23,772 nucleotides of DNA from Bacillota bacterium (lineage in GTDB: Bacteria; Bacillota; Clostridia; Acetivibrionales; DSM-2933): assembly GCA_023430975.1 (NCBI GenBank), contig JAEYYB010000098.1, positions 1 through 23,772 of the forward strand, given 5' to 3'. Position numbers and translations under genes: made by a program. Under the pieces are notes generated by a model. It worked only from the letters and a program-made list of their open reading frames with translations. It searched no databases and had not been told where the DNA came from. Position 1 is the stretch's first letter. Each line of letters opens with the position of its first letter. Shown piece after piece: positions 8,265-15,150 of this stretch.

Positions 8265-8292
8265 ACTTAAACCCCTTAAGTCACATAACATA
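8265..8292 (+). promoter_or_regulatory. Possible sigma-K promoter of spoVFA
   Basis: GCAC ending at 8266 and CATAACATA at 8284-8292 fit the mother-cell sigma-K consensus (AC, 16-17 bases, CATAnnnTA), with a 17-base spacer. spoVF is sigma-K dependent in B. subtilis. It lies 35 bases before the start of spoVFA. Short motif in AT-rich DNA, so chance is possible. Confidence 0.4.
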
Positions 8293-8326
8293 TACTAGTC
8301 ACCATAATACCACAGGGGGATAAAAA

Positions 8327-9199
8327 ATGGGCAGCACAAAATTCACCGTTATCGGAGGGGATATAAGAAGCATTAAACTTGCTAATTTAATTGCACAAGA
8401 AGGTTACAAGGTTAACATATATGGTTTTAGCAATGCAAGCTTTAATACAGGCCTGTCAGAAAGTCCGGACATGAATACAGCTGTTGGGGAAGCAGACATT
8501 GTTATAGGTCCTCTTCCTTGTTCTAACGATAATGAAACTATCAATGCACCCTTTCATCAAGGAAAAATATACATAAACGAGGTATTCCAGATAATGAAAA
8601 AAAACCAGATTTTCATTGCTGGAAGAGTAAGCGGAAAAGTACAGCATTTAGCACAAATCTATAACGTTAATACCATTGATATACTTGAAAGAGAGGATAT
8701 GGCTATTCTAAATGCAATTCCTACGGCAGAAGGAGCAATACAGATTGCAATGGAGGAAATGCCCATAACTCTTCATGACAGCACATGCGTTATACTTGGG
8801 TTTGGAAGAATTGGAAAGATACTTGCAAAAATGCTTTGTGCACTTGGGGCAGATGTATACGTTGAGGCAAGAAAGTTCTCAGATATAGCGTGGATTAAAA
8901 GTTATGGCTATAAACCTGTTTTGTTGAACAATATTGACAGCATTATTCCTCAGGCAGATGCTATTTTTAATACAATACCAAGTATTGTTTTAGATGAGAA
9001 TAAATTAAAGCTTGTAAATAAAGACTGTTTAATAATAGATTTAGCCTCTAAGCCTGGGGGTGTGGACTTCGATAAGGCCAAGGAAATAGGTGTAAAAGCA
9101 ATTTGGGCTTTATCACTTCCAGGTAAGGTTGCTCCCATAACTGCTGCTAAGTTTATAAAAGAAACTGTTTTTAATATTATAGGCGAGTTGGGGGTATAG
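8327..9199 (+). CDS. spoVFA: Dipicolinate synthase subunit A
   Basis: A 290-residue protein that, with SpoVFB, converts a dihydrodipicolinate-pathway intermediate to dipicolinic acid in the mother cell for loading into spores. It begins with a Rossmann-like turn (FTVIGGDIRSIKLANLIAQEG, residues 6-26). A second Rossmann fold of the D-isomer-dehydrogenase/SAHH type has ILGFGRIGKILAKML at about 155-169, and the conserved DLASKPGGVDF follows at about 238-248. Length agrees with B. subtilis SpoVFA (about 297). The ribosome binding site is GGGGG about eight bases upstream. The next gene is spoVFB, overlapping in ribosome binding site but truncated. In Bacillus asd-dapG-dapA follow; here they are replaced by NAD salvage genes. 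Confidence 0.9.
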   Translation: MGSTKFTVIGGDIRSIKLANLIAQEGYKVNIYGFSNASFNTGLSESPDMNTAVGEADIVIGPLPCSNDNETINAPFHQGKIYINEVFQIMKKNQIFIAGRVSGKVQHLAQIYNVNTIDILEREDMAILNAIPTAEGAIQIAMEEMPITLHDSTCVILGFGRIGKILAKMLCALGADVYVEARKFSDIAWIKSYGYKPVLLNNIDSIIPQADAIFNTIPSIVLDENKLKLVNKDCLIIDLASKPGGVDFDKAKEIGVKAIWALSLPGKVAPITAAKFIKETVFNIIGELGV

Positions 9200-9202
9200 G
9201 AT

Positions 9203-9499
9203 ATGTTGCTTCAAGGAATAAAGGTAGGCCTTGCCATGACAGGGTCTTTTTGTACAATTGGAAAAATAGTTTCAGAGATAGAAAAGTTGGTTTCGGAAGG
9301 AGCAGAAGTTTTTCCGATATTATCAAATATTGTTGATGAGATTGATACCAGATTCGGTACAGCCAAGGATCTGAAAGAAAAATTAAAGGCTATAACAGGA
9401 AAGGAGCCAATGACAACAATTAAAGAAGTTGAACCCATAGGCCCGAAAGGCTATCTGGACGTTTTGGTTATTGCACCGTGTACAGGGAATACACATTAA
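9203..9499 (+). pseudogene. spoVFB: Truncated dipicolinate synthase subunit B
   Basis: Only 98 residues, against about 200 for SpoVFB. The N-terminal flavoprotein (UbiX/Dfp-like) half is well kept: IKVGLAMTGSFCTIGK at residues 5-20, the DEIDTRFG region near 45-52 and VLVIAPCTGNT at about 87-97. The frame then ends one codon later at TAA (9497-9499). The rest of the fold, expected to continue IAKLA..., is not found in any frame downstream, where an nrtR promoter starts 28 bases later. This looks like a deletion of the 3' half during a rearrangement that brought in the NAD genes. The start ATG follows the spoVFA stop by three bases. The product is unlikely to be active alone; an intact copy elsewhere cannot be excluded. 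Confidence 0.85.
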
Positions 9500-9526
9500 G
9501 TGCAAAAATAATTTTATAAAAAAGCA

Positions 9527-9556
9527 TTGACAATTTAATGAATAAAGTAATATAAT
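9527..9556 (+). promoter_or_regulatory. Consensus sigma-A promoter of nrtR-pncA-pncB
   Basis: TTGACA at 9527-9532 and TATAAT at 9551-9556 match consensus in all twelve positions, with an 18-base spacer. It would start transcription near 9563, inside the direct repeats described separately. Confidence 0.85.
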
Positions 9557-9561
9557 GATAT

Positions 9562-9587
9562 TAACAAAATGATAATAACAAAATGAT
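9562..9587 (+). promoter_or_regulatory. Twin 12-bp repeats at the transcription start, candidate NrtR operator
   Basis: TAACAAAATGAT occurs at 9562-9573 and again at 9576-9587, a 14-base period, directly after the -10 box and before the nrtR ribosome binding site (AAAGGTG, 9592-9598). Such a place suits a repressor. NrtR proteins control their own NAD genes in many bacteria, but their sites are usually palindromes, so assignment is tentative. Confidence 0.45.
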
Positions 9588-9604
9588 TGATAAAGGTGAT
9601 ACTT

Positions 9605-10513
9605 ATGAGTGAAGATAAAGTGTTGAATAAACATGGACTTACGGAAGAACAGTTTTTAAATAGTTATGACGCTGCTAAATATGAGAGACCGTCAGTTACC
9701 GTTGATATGCTTATTTTTACAGTTACTGACGAAGAAAAGAAGAACTATAGAAAATTACCTGAGAAGGTTTTAAGGCTTTTGATGATTAAGAGGGGAGATC
9801 ATCCTTTCATTGGACAATGGGCACTTCCAGGAGGTTTTATCAATATGGATGAAAATATAGATGAAGGGGCCTTGAGGGAGCTAAAAGAGGAGACTAACAT
9901 CGACAATATATATATGGAGCAACTGTATACCTGGGGGGATGTAGGAAGGGACCCTAGGACAAGAGTTATAAGCATTTCATATATGTCGTTGGTAGACAGT
10001 AAAACTCTTGATATCAAAGCAAGCGATGACGCAGATGATGCTAAGTGGTTTACAGTAAAAAGCAAACTTATTGAAGAACAGAAAACTATGACTGAAAATG
10101 GATATATACTTCACAGGTTAAACGAGCTAAGCCTCAAAAGTGATGAAGAAAACTTAACAGCTATTGTAAAAAACATCATAACGGTGGAGGGGAAGATTAC
10201 AAAAACAGAGAGTGAAGTGATAGAATCCTACGGAATAGCATTTGATCATCCAAAAATCATACAATACGCGATTGAAAGGTTAAGGAACAAAATTGAATAT
10301 ACCGGTATTGCATTTAACCTTATGCCTGAAAAATTTACACTGACTGAGCTCCAGCAAGTTTATGAGGTGATTTTGGATACTGAGCTTCTTAAAGCCAACT
10401 TCAGAAGGAAAATTTCAGATATGGTAGTAGAAACGGACGAATATACAAAGGATGCAGGCCACAGGCCTTCGAAGCTTTTTAAGTTTAACCCTGAATGGGT
10501 GGGAATAGGTTAG
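9605..10513 (+). CDS. nrtR: NrtR-type NUDIX transcriptional regulator of NAD metabolism
   Basis: A 302-residue protein with an N-terminal NUDIX domain (about 25-170) and a C-terminal winged-helix part (about 200-302), the layout of NrtR regulators, which bind ADP-ribose-type ligands and repress NAD synthesis or salvage genes. The NUDIX box reads G-FINMD-E-x7-RELKEETNI: all catalytic acidic residues are kept, but the usual Gly near its end is Asn, so hydrolase activity may be altered. LPGGF precedes the box. The C-terminal part includes FTLTELQQVYEVILD and NFRRKI, typical of this family. I chose ATG 9605 over an upstream ATG at 9587 because AAAGGTG precedes it by six bases. It heads the pncA-pncB operon, 58 bases before pncA, which strongly supports the role. 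Confidence 0.88.
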   Translation: MSEDKVLNKHGLTEEQFLNSYDAAKYERPSVTVDMLIFTVTDEEKKNYRKLPEKVLRLLMIKRGDHPFIGQWALPGGFINMDENIDEGALRELKEETNIDNIYMEQLYTWGDVGRDPRTRVISISYMSLVDSKTLDIKASDDADDAKWFTVKSKLIEEQKTMTENGYILHRLNELSLKSDEENLTAIVKNIITVEGKITKTESEVIESYGIAFDHPKIIQYAIERLRNKIEYTGIAFNLMPEKFTLTELQQVYEVILDTELLKANFRRKISDMVVETDEYTKDAGHRPSKLFKFNPEWVGIG

Positions 10514-10571
10514 ATCAATGTAAATGACAGCTGAGACATGGTGTTTATTAAATAGAAGGGAGATGTATTTT

Positions 10572-11243
10572 ATGAAAAATATTGATAAAAACGACTTTAT
10601 AAAAAGAAGCACAGACACTATAGGAGATATGTTTGATATGCTGGCAAAGCTTCCGGTTATAAGCTTCAAAGACTTTGAGGAAGAGAAAACTGCACTTGTT
10701 ATAGTGGATATGATAAATGGATTTGCCAGGGAAGGTGCGTTAAAGAGCCCAAGAGTTGAGGGAGTTATACCTGAGATAGAAAAAGTGTCAAAGGCTTGTG
10801 ATGAAATGGGGATTAAAAAGCTTGCATTTGCAGACTGCCATACCGATGAGTCGCCTGAGTTTGGCTCGTATCCGGTCCACTGCATGGCAGGAACCAGCGA
10901 ATGGGAAATAGTTGATGAGCTTAAAAAAATTGGTGGGTATAAGCTTATACCAAAGAATTCAACTAATGGATTTATTGAAGATGAGTTCCAAAGATGGCTG
11001 GAGGAAAACAGAGACATAGATACATTTGTTGTTACAGGCGATTGTACAGATATATGCGTTCAGCAGTTTGCAACAACATTAAAGACATGGTTTAACAAGC
11101 AAAACAGGAAGTCTAGGGTTATTGTTCCAATAAATGCGGTACAAACCTATGACTTAGGTATGCACAATGGTGATTTGATGCAGGTTATGGCACTTTATAA
11201 CATGACAATAAACGGGGTAGAAATTGTGGGAGGTATAGAATAA
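10572..11243 (+). CDS. pncA: Nicotinamidase (cysteine hydrolase, isochorismatase fold)
   Basis: A 223-residue enzyme hydrolysing nicotinamide to nicotinate and ammonia, the first salvage step. The catalytic triad is visible: Asp46 in LVIVDMINGF, Lys128 in LIPKNS and nucleophile Cys162 in GDCTDICV. Possible metal-site residues lie in DCHTDESPEF (88-97), and PVHCMAGTSEWE (101-112) is the conserved loop. The start is ATG 10572 with GAAGGGAG nine bases upstream; an earlier open stretch has no ribosome binding site. Its stop overlaps the pncB start (TAATG), so the two are translationally coupled and probably controlled by NrtR. It is somewhat longer at the N terminus than the E. coli type. Other isochorismatase-like hydrolases share the fold, but the context settles the call. 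Confidence 0.88.
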   Translation: MKNIDKNDFIKRSTDTIGDMFDMLAKLPVISFKDFEEEKTALVIVDMINGFAREGALKSPRVEGVIPEIEKVSKACDEMGIKKLAFADCHTDESPEFGSYPVHCMAGTSEWEIVDELKKIGGYKLIPKNSTNGFIEDEFQRWLEENRDIDTFVVTGDCTDICVQQFATTLKTWFNKQNRKSRVIVPINAVQTYDLGMHNGDLMQVMALYNMTINGVEIVGGIE

Positions 11244-12682
11244 TGAATAAAATGAATTTGACAATGCTTACGGATTTTTATGAGCTTACCATGGCCAACG
11301 GCTATTTTGAAAACGGGTTGAAGGATAAATGTGCTTATTTCGATATGTTTTTCAGAAAAATTCCTGATAACGGCGGTTTTGCCATAATGGCCGGGGTACA
11401 GCAGTTAATTGAGTATATAAAAAGCATCAGGTTTGAAGAAAAGGATATTGAGTATTTAAGAGGTAAAAACATCTTCAATGAACAATTTCTGGAGTATCTT
11501 AAAAACTTTAAATTCAGCTGTGATGTATGGGCTATTCCTGAAGGGACTCCTATATTTCCGAATGAACCTATTTTGACAATAAGAGGTCCTGTAATAGAAG
11601 CACAGTTTATTGAGACAATGGTTCTTCTTACAATAAATCATCAAAGCCTTATTGCTACAAAGTCGAACAGAATTGTGAGAGCTGCCGCGGGCAGGGAAGT
11701 TATGGAGTTTGGTTCACGAAGGGCACAGGGGTATGATGGTGCGATATATGGAGCAAGGGCGGCATACATCGGCGGTTGTGTTGGTACAGCATGTACCATA
11801 GGTGAAAGTGAATTTGGAATTCCTGCAATAGGAACTATGGCTCACAGCTGGATTCAGATGTTTCCAAATGAGCTTGAGGCTTTCAGGGCCTACGCAAGGA
11901 CATATCCCGACAATTGTACCTTGCTTGTAGATACATACAATGTGCTGAAGTCGGGTGTACCTAATGCAATTAAGGTGTTTAATGAAGAAATTGTTTCTAA
12001 GGGTTTCAGGCCTAAAGGTATAAGGATAGATTCAGGTGATATAACGTACTTGTCCAGGGAAGCAAGAAAGATGCTGGATGAAGCAGGTTTTACCGATTGT
12101 AAAATTGTGGCTTCCAATTCACTTGATGAGTACATTATTCGGGATATATTAACTCAGGGAGCACAGGTTGACCTGTTTGGAGTAGGCGAAAGGCTTATAA
12201 CTTCAAAATCAGAGCCTGTATTTGGAGGAGTTTACAAGCTCGTTGCTGTTGATGAAAACGGTAAACTATTGCCTAAAATAAAACTGAGTGAGAATGTGGG
12301 TAAGATTACTAATCCGGGATTTAAACAGACATGGAGGCTATATGATAAGGCGTCGGGAAAAGCCATAGCAGATGTGTTGACAGAGTTTGATGAGGTCATA
12401 GATGAGAACAAGCCTTATGAATTATTTGACCCGGAATATACCTGGAAAAGAAAGACGGTTACCAATTTTGAGGCGAAAAAGCTCCTTACCAGGATATTTG
12501 ACAAAGGTGAATGCGTCTATGAAAGTCCTGACCTTAAAGACATTAAGGACTACTGTAAAGAACAGGTAGATACCTTGTGGGATGAGGTTAAGAGGTTTGA
12601 AAACCCTCACAAGTACTATGTTGACTTATCTATGACTATATGGCAAATAAAGGAAAAGCTTCTTAAGGAGTTTTCAGTTTAA
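11243..12682 (+). CDS. pncB: Nicotinate phosphoribosyltransferase
   Basis: A 479-residue enzyme that makes nicotinate mononucleotide from nicotinate and PRPP with ATP hydrolysis. It opens with LTDFYELTMANGYF (about 9-22), the family hallmark. FGSRRAQG (about 156-163) and GTMAHSWIQMF (about 197-207) follow, the latter with His201, the likely phosphorylated histidine. IRIDSGD and VASNSLDEY mark the phosphate-binding barrel in the second half. Length fits the longer Gram-positive type. GGGAGG lies nine bases before ATG 11243, which overlaps the pncA stop. It ends the operon; a large inverted-repeat element and then kptA follow. Confidence 0.96.
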   Translation: MNKMNLTMLTDFYELTMANGYFENGLKDKCAYFDMFFRKIPDNGGFAIMAGVQQLIEYIKSIRFEEKDIEYLRGKNIFNEQFLEYLKNFKFSCDVWAIPEGTPIFPNEPILTIRGPVIEAQFIETMVLLTINHQSLIATKSNRIVRAAAGREVMEFGSRRAQGYDGAIYGARAAYIGGCVGTACTIGESEFGIPAIGTMAHSWIQMFPNELEAFRAYARTYPDNCTLLVDTYNVLKSGVPNAIKVFNEEIVSKGFRPKGIRIDSGDITYLSREARKMLDEAGFTDCKIVASNSLDEYIIRDILTQGAQVDLFGVGERLITSKSEPVFGGVYKLVAVDENGKLLPKIKLSENVGKITNPGFKQTWRLYDKASGKAIADVLTEFDEVIDENKPYELFDPEYTWKRKTVTNFEAKKLLTRIFDKGECVYESPDLKDIKDYCKEQVDTLWDEVKRFENPHKYYVDLSMTIWQIKEKLLKEFSV

Positions 12683-12697
12683 AAGAATAGCTGAATT

Positions 12698-12832
12698 CTG
12701 CACCTTTAGGCATGATTGAAATATTACTTCCCGTTTTGAGCATGTGTTCACGAGTTAAGTTAACATGTAAGCCAAATTATACGGGAAGTTATATTTTCAA
12801 CATGCCTTAATAAGATATTACTAAAGGTGCAG
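12698..12832 (+). repeat. Large palindromic element of the TAAGGCATGA family (full copy)
   Basis: A 12-bp perfect outer stem (CTGCACCTTTAG at 12698-12709, CTAAAGGTGCAG at 12821-12832) encloses a second inverted pair: GGCATGATTGAAATATTAC (12709-12727) continuing to CCCG, against CGGG at 12782 to CATGCC at 12806. The centre contains AGTTAAGTTAACA (12753-12765), shared with the element at 21782. No T run follows, so it is not an ordinary terminator. It separates pncB from kptA. Confidence 0.6.
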
Positions 12833-12860
12833 ATGAGGCATCTTGAAAGAAGGGATAATA

Positions 12861-13397
12861 ATGAATTATGTTGGATTAAGTAAGGAAATATCATATGCTT
12901 TAAGGCATGCACCATGGGAGTATGAACTTGAGTTGGATGAAAACGGAGCTGTAGATGTACAGCAGCTTATTGATTCTTTAAGAGAAGATACAAAATGGCA
13001 GTTTGTAACCCTTAAAGATATTTTAAAGTCTATGGAGTTATCGGATAAAAAGCGATTTGAGATAATGGATGGAAAGATACGGGCTCTATACGGGCACTCA
13101 ATGCCTCAAAAATTATTTAAAGAACCCAAGGAGCCGCCTGAAATCTTATATCATGGAACTGCCAGACGTTTTGTGGAATCCATAATGAAAGATGGGCTTT
13201 TGCCAAGGGGGAGGCAGTATGTACATTTGTCCTCGGATACCGCTACAGCATCACTTGTTGGAAAGAGAAGGGATTCTTCACCGGTACTTCTGAAAATTTA
13301 TGCTAAAAAAGCTTGGGATGATGGTGCTAAGTTTTACCATGGAAATGAAACCATTTGGCTTGCAGACAACGTGGATAGCAAATACATAGAGGTCTAA
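12861..13397 (+). CDS. kptA: RNA 2'-phosphotransferase (Tpt1/KptA family)
   Basis: A 178-residue enzyme that moves an internal RNA 2'-phosphate to NAD+, releasing nicotinamide and ADP-ribose 1'',2''-cyclic phosphate. Family residues are present: Arg15-His16 in ALRHAP, Arg74 before YGHS, YHGTARRF (97-104), HLSSD (122-126) and the C-terminal FYHGNETIWLADNV. Length is typical. I set the start at ATG 12861 because AAGAAGGG ends a few bases upstream; an in-frame TTG at 12843 is less likely. It follows the NrtR-controlled salvage operon but is separated by a 178-bp gap with a palindromic element and may have its own promoter. The bacterial substrate is unknown; its neighbours suggest a tie to NAD turnover. 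Confidence 0.92.
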   Translation: MNYVGLSKEISYALRHAPWEYELELDENGAVDVQQLIDSLREDTKWQFVTLKDILKSMELSDKKRFEIMDGKIRALYGHSMPQKLFKEPKEPPEILYHGTARRFVESIMKDGLLPRGRQYVHLSSDTATASLVGKRRDSSPVLLKIYAKKAWDDGAKFYHGNETIWLADNVDSKYIEV

Positions 13398-13403
13398 AAT
13401 AAT

Positions 13404-13456
13404 AACTATATGAAATGTGTGTTGGGGGTAATTACACTTTTCATATAGTTTTTTAT
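13404..13456 (+). terminator. Intrinsic terminator after kptA
   Basis: AACTATATGAAATGTGT (13404-13420) pairs with ACACTTTTCATATAGTT (13434-13450) with one internal mismatch, followed by TTTTATTTTT. A strong terminator for kptA. Confidence 0.88.
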
Positions 13457-13548
13457 TTTTCTAATTAAGTTTAAAGCATCAGTATATAATTTTCGATTTT
13501 TATTAAATACTAAGGAATGATTAAATATTACTAATGGAGAAATCTTTT

Positions 13549-14724
13549 ATGGAAAAATACTTTGTTGACCTACATGTACATATAGGTCGTTCGTCAAATG
13601 GAAAAGAGATAAAAAAAGCAACAGCTAATAACTTAACTTTCGAAAACATTGCTCATGACTCGTTGAGAAAAGGTATCAACATAATAGGCGTAGTCGACTG
13701 TATTTCTCCTTATGTCCTTGAGGATATTGATGAAATGATCGAGAGAAAAGAGCTGGTTGAGCTGTCTGAAGGAGGGCTTAAGTATAGGGAAAAACAGTGT
13801 ATTATACCCGGTGCTGAGATAGAGACTCATGAGAAACATGGATGCAGTGCACATTCCTTATGTTTTTTTTCTACATTGAAGCAAGTTAAAGCTTTTTCAA
13901 CAGAAATGAGCAAGCACATGAGGGATATCAGGCAGTCAAGCCTCATGAGCAGGCTTACGGGGCAGGAACTCTTTGACATTGTTGATGAACTTGGAGGGTT
14001 TCTTATCCCAGCTCATGCCTTTACACCACATAAAAGCTTTTATGGAAATTGCTGCAACTCGCTGCTTGAAATATTTAATGACAGATCCTTTTCTAAAATA
14101 TTTACAGTTGAGCTAGGTTTGAGTGCAGATACCGCCATGGCCAGCCGCTTAAGTGAGCTGGATGGGAAAACCTTTATAAGCAATTCCGATGCTCACTCAA
14201 TTCCAAAAATGGGAAGAGAATATAACATATTTGAGATGGAGAATGCCAATTTTAATGAGGTTTTAAAGGCACTGAAAAATGAGGGTAGAAGAAGGATTGC
14301 TGCAAATTATGGACTAAATCCCTTGCTCGGAAAATATCATCGTACATTTTGTGATGTTTGCAACAGGGTAGTGGAGGGAACCCCGCCTGTTTTAAAGTGT
14401 CCTGTATCGGATAGACATGCCGTAGTAGTAGGTGTGAGGGACAGGTTGGAACTCATTAGAGATAGGGATGAGGCCAATATCACTAATAGACCGCCATACA
14501 TATACCAGGTTCCATTGGAATTCTTGCCAAAGGTAGGTCCAAAAACAATTGAAAAACTTGTTGACAGCTTTGACAGCGAGATGAATATCTTGCATAATGT
14601 GAGCTTTGAAGAACTTTCAAAAGTGGTCAAGGAAGATATAGCCAGAAACATTGTTTTGGCAAGGGAAGGCAAGCTTGGAATTGAGGTTGGCGGTGGTGGA
14701 GTTTATGGAAGAATTGAGCTTTAA
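13549..14724 (+). CDS. PHP-domain endonuclease Q-like protein
   Basis: A 391-residue protein of the family formerly TIGR00375, which includes endonuclease Q enzymes that nick DNA 5' of deaminated bases. The PHP domain (about 1-250) has DLHVH (7-11), GAEIETH (88-94), IPAHAF (153-158) and NSDAH (212-216) as metal-binding motifs. LGKYHRTFCDVC (260-271) begins a zinc-finger-like region with Cys268, Cys271 and Cys284; the usual fourth Cys is absent and VSDRH is found there, so His290 may serve. YIYQVPLEFLPKVGPKTIEKL (317-337) is the conserved helix-hairpin-helix. I chose ATG 13549 because GGAG at 13536-13539 lies nine bases before it and would overlap the ATG at 13534. It stands alone between a terminator and the permease cluster. 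EndoQ activity is inferred from domain order. Confidence 0.8.
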   Translation: MEKYFVDLHVHIGRSSNGKEIKKATANNLTFENIAHDSLRKGINIIGVVDCISPYVLEDIDEMIERKELVELSEGGLKYREKQCIIPGAEIETHEKHGCSAHSLCFFSTLKQVKAFSTEMSKHMRDIRQSSLMSRLTGQELFDIVDELGGFLIPAHAFTPHKSFYGNCCNSLLEIFNDRSFSKIFTVELGLSADTAMASRLSELDGKTFISNSDAHSIPKMGREYNIFEMENANFNEVLKALKNEGRRRIAANYGLNPLLGKYHRTFCDVCNRVVEGTPPVLKCPVSDRHAVVVGVRDRLELIRDRDEANITNRPPYIYQVPLEFLPKVGPKTIEKLVDSFDSEMNILHNVSFEELSKVVKEDIARNIVLAREGKLGIEVGGGGVYGRIEL

Positions 14725-14817
14725 ATTATAGTTTGCGATTAATAATGGCTAAGAAATAACATCCGCCTTTATTGTTGTAGAATTTTAGTAAATATTGTAG
14801 AAAAATAGCAGTGAGTA

Positions 14818-14826
14818 TGGTACGAT
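14818..14826 (+). promoter_or_regulatory. Possible extended -10 promoter for the permease cluster
   Basis: TGGTACGAT fits an extended -10 element (TGn followed by TACGAT). No good -35 is seen at the right distance. It lies about 70 bases ahead of the small membrane protein gene. Confidence 0.3.
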
Positions 14827-14896
14827 ATTAAGGAAGTGAAATAACATATAAACTTATGTTTTGCAAAACATACAATGTTTTGAAGGGGTTTCTAAG

Positions 14897-15079
14897 ATGA
14901 AAGAAAAGAAAGAATCTGATTATGAAAAGCAATTAAATACAAAGATTGAAGAGCGGCTAAGCAATATGGAAAATTCAGATTATGTATTTGCAAAGCCTTT
15001 TAGTAAGTATGATTATTTAATTACATTTGCAGTTGCTTTGTTATGCCTAGTATTTATAATTATTGGTGCATATCTATAG
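14897..15079 (+). CDS. Small one-TM protein upstream of the permease
   Basis: A 60-residue protein with a charged N-terminal half (MKEKKESDYEKQLNTKIEER) and one membrane segment at about 41-60 (YLITFAVALLCLVFIIIGAYL) ending at the C terminus. The start is ATG 14897 with GAAGGGG eight bases upstream; earlier in-frame ATGs lack a ribosome binding site. It sits 71 bases before the NCS1 permease, so it may be an accessory subunit, as small membrane proteins often accompany transporters, but I do not recognise a named family. Confidence 0.7.
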   Translation: MKEKKESDYEKQLNTKIEERLSNMENSDYVFAKPFSKYDYLITFAVALLCLVFIIIGAYL

Positions 15080-15087
15080 TTGGAGAT

Positions 15088-15131
15088 TATACTAAAAGTG
15101 ATAAATCTATGAGATTATAACACTTTTAATA
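15088..15131 (+). repeat. MITE-like element, 44-bp derivative (copy C)
   Basis: TATACTAAAAGTGATAAATC at the left and GATTATAACACTTTTAATA at the right are inverted repeats matching the ends of the 8091 and 17956 elements, with the central 60 bases missing. It fills the gap between the small membrane protein gene and the permease ribosome binding site. Confidence 0.6.
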
Positions 15132-15150
15132 CAGAAAGAGAGATTTCAAA

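Noticed and set aside
10415..11017. Minus-strand open frame of 200 codons
   Set aside because: Entirely antisense to nrtR and pncA, both with clear family motifs.
12698..12832. Idea that the palindromic element is a hammerhead ribozyme, integron attC site or IS end
   Set aside because: The CTGANGA and GAAA boxes are not both present in the right order, there is no core GTTRRRY/RYYYAAC pair, and no transposase is adjacent.
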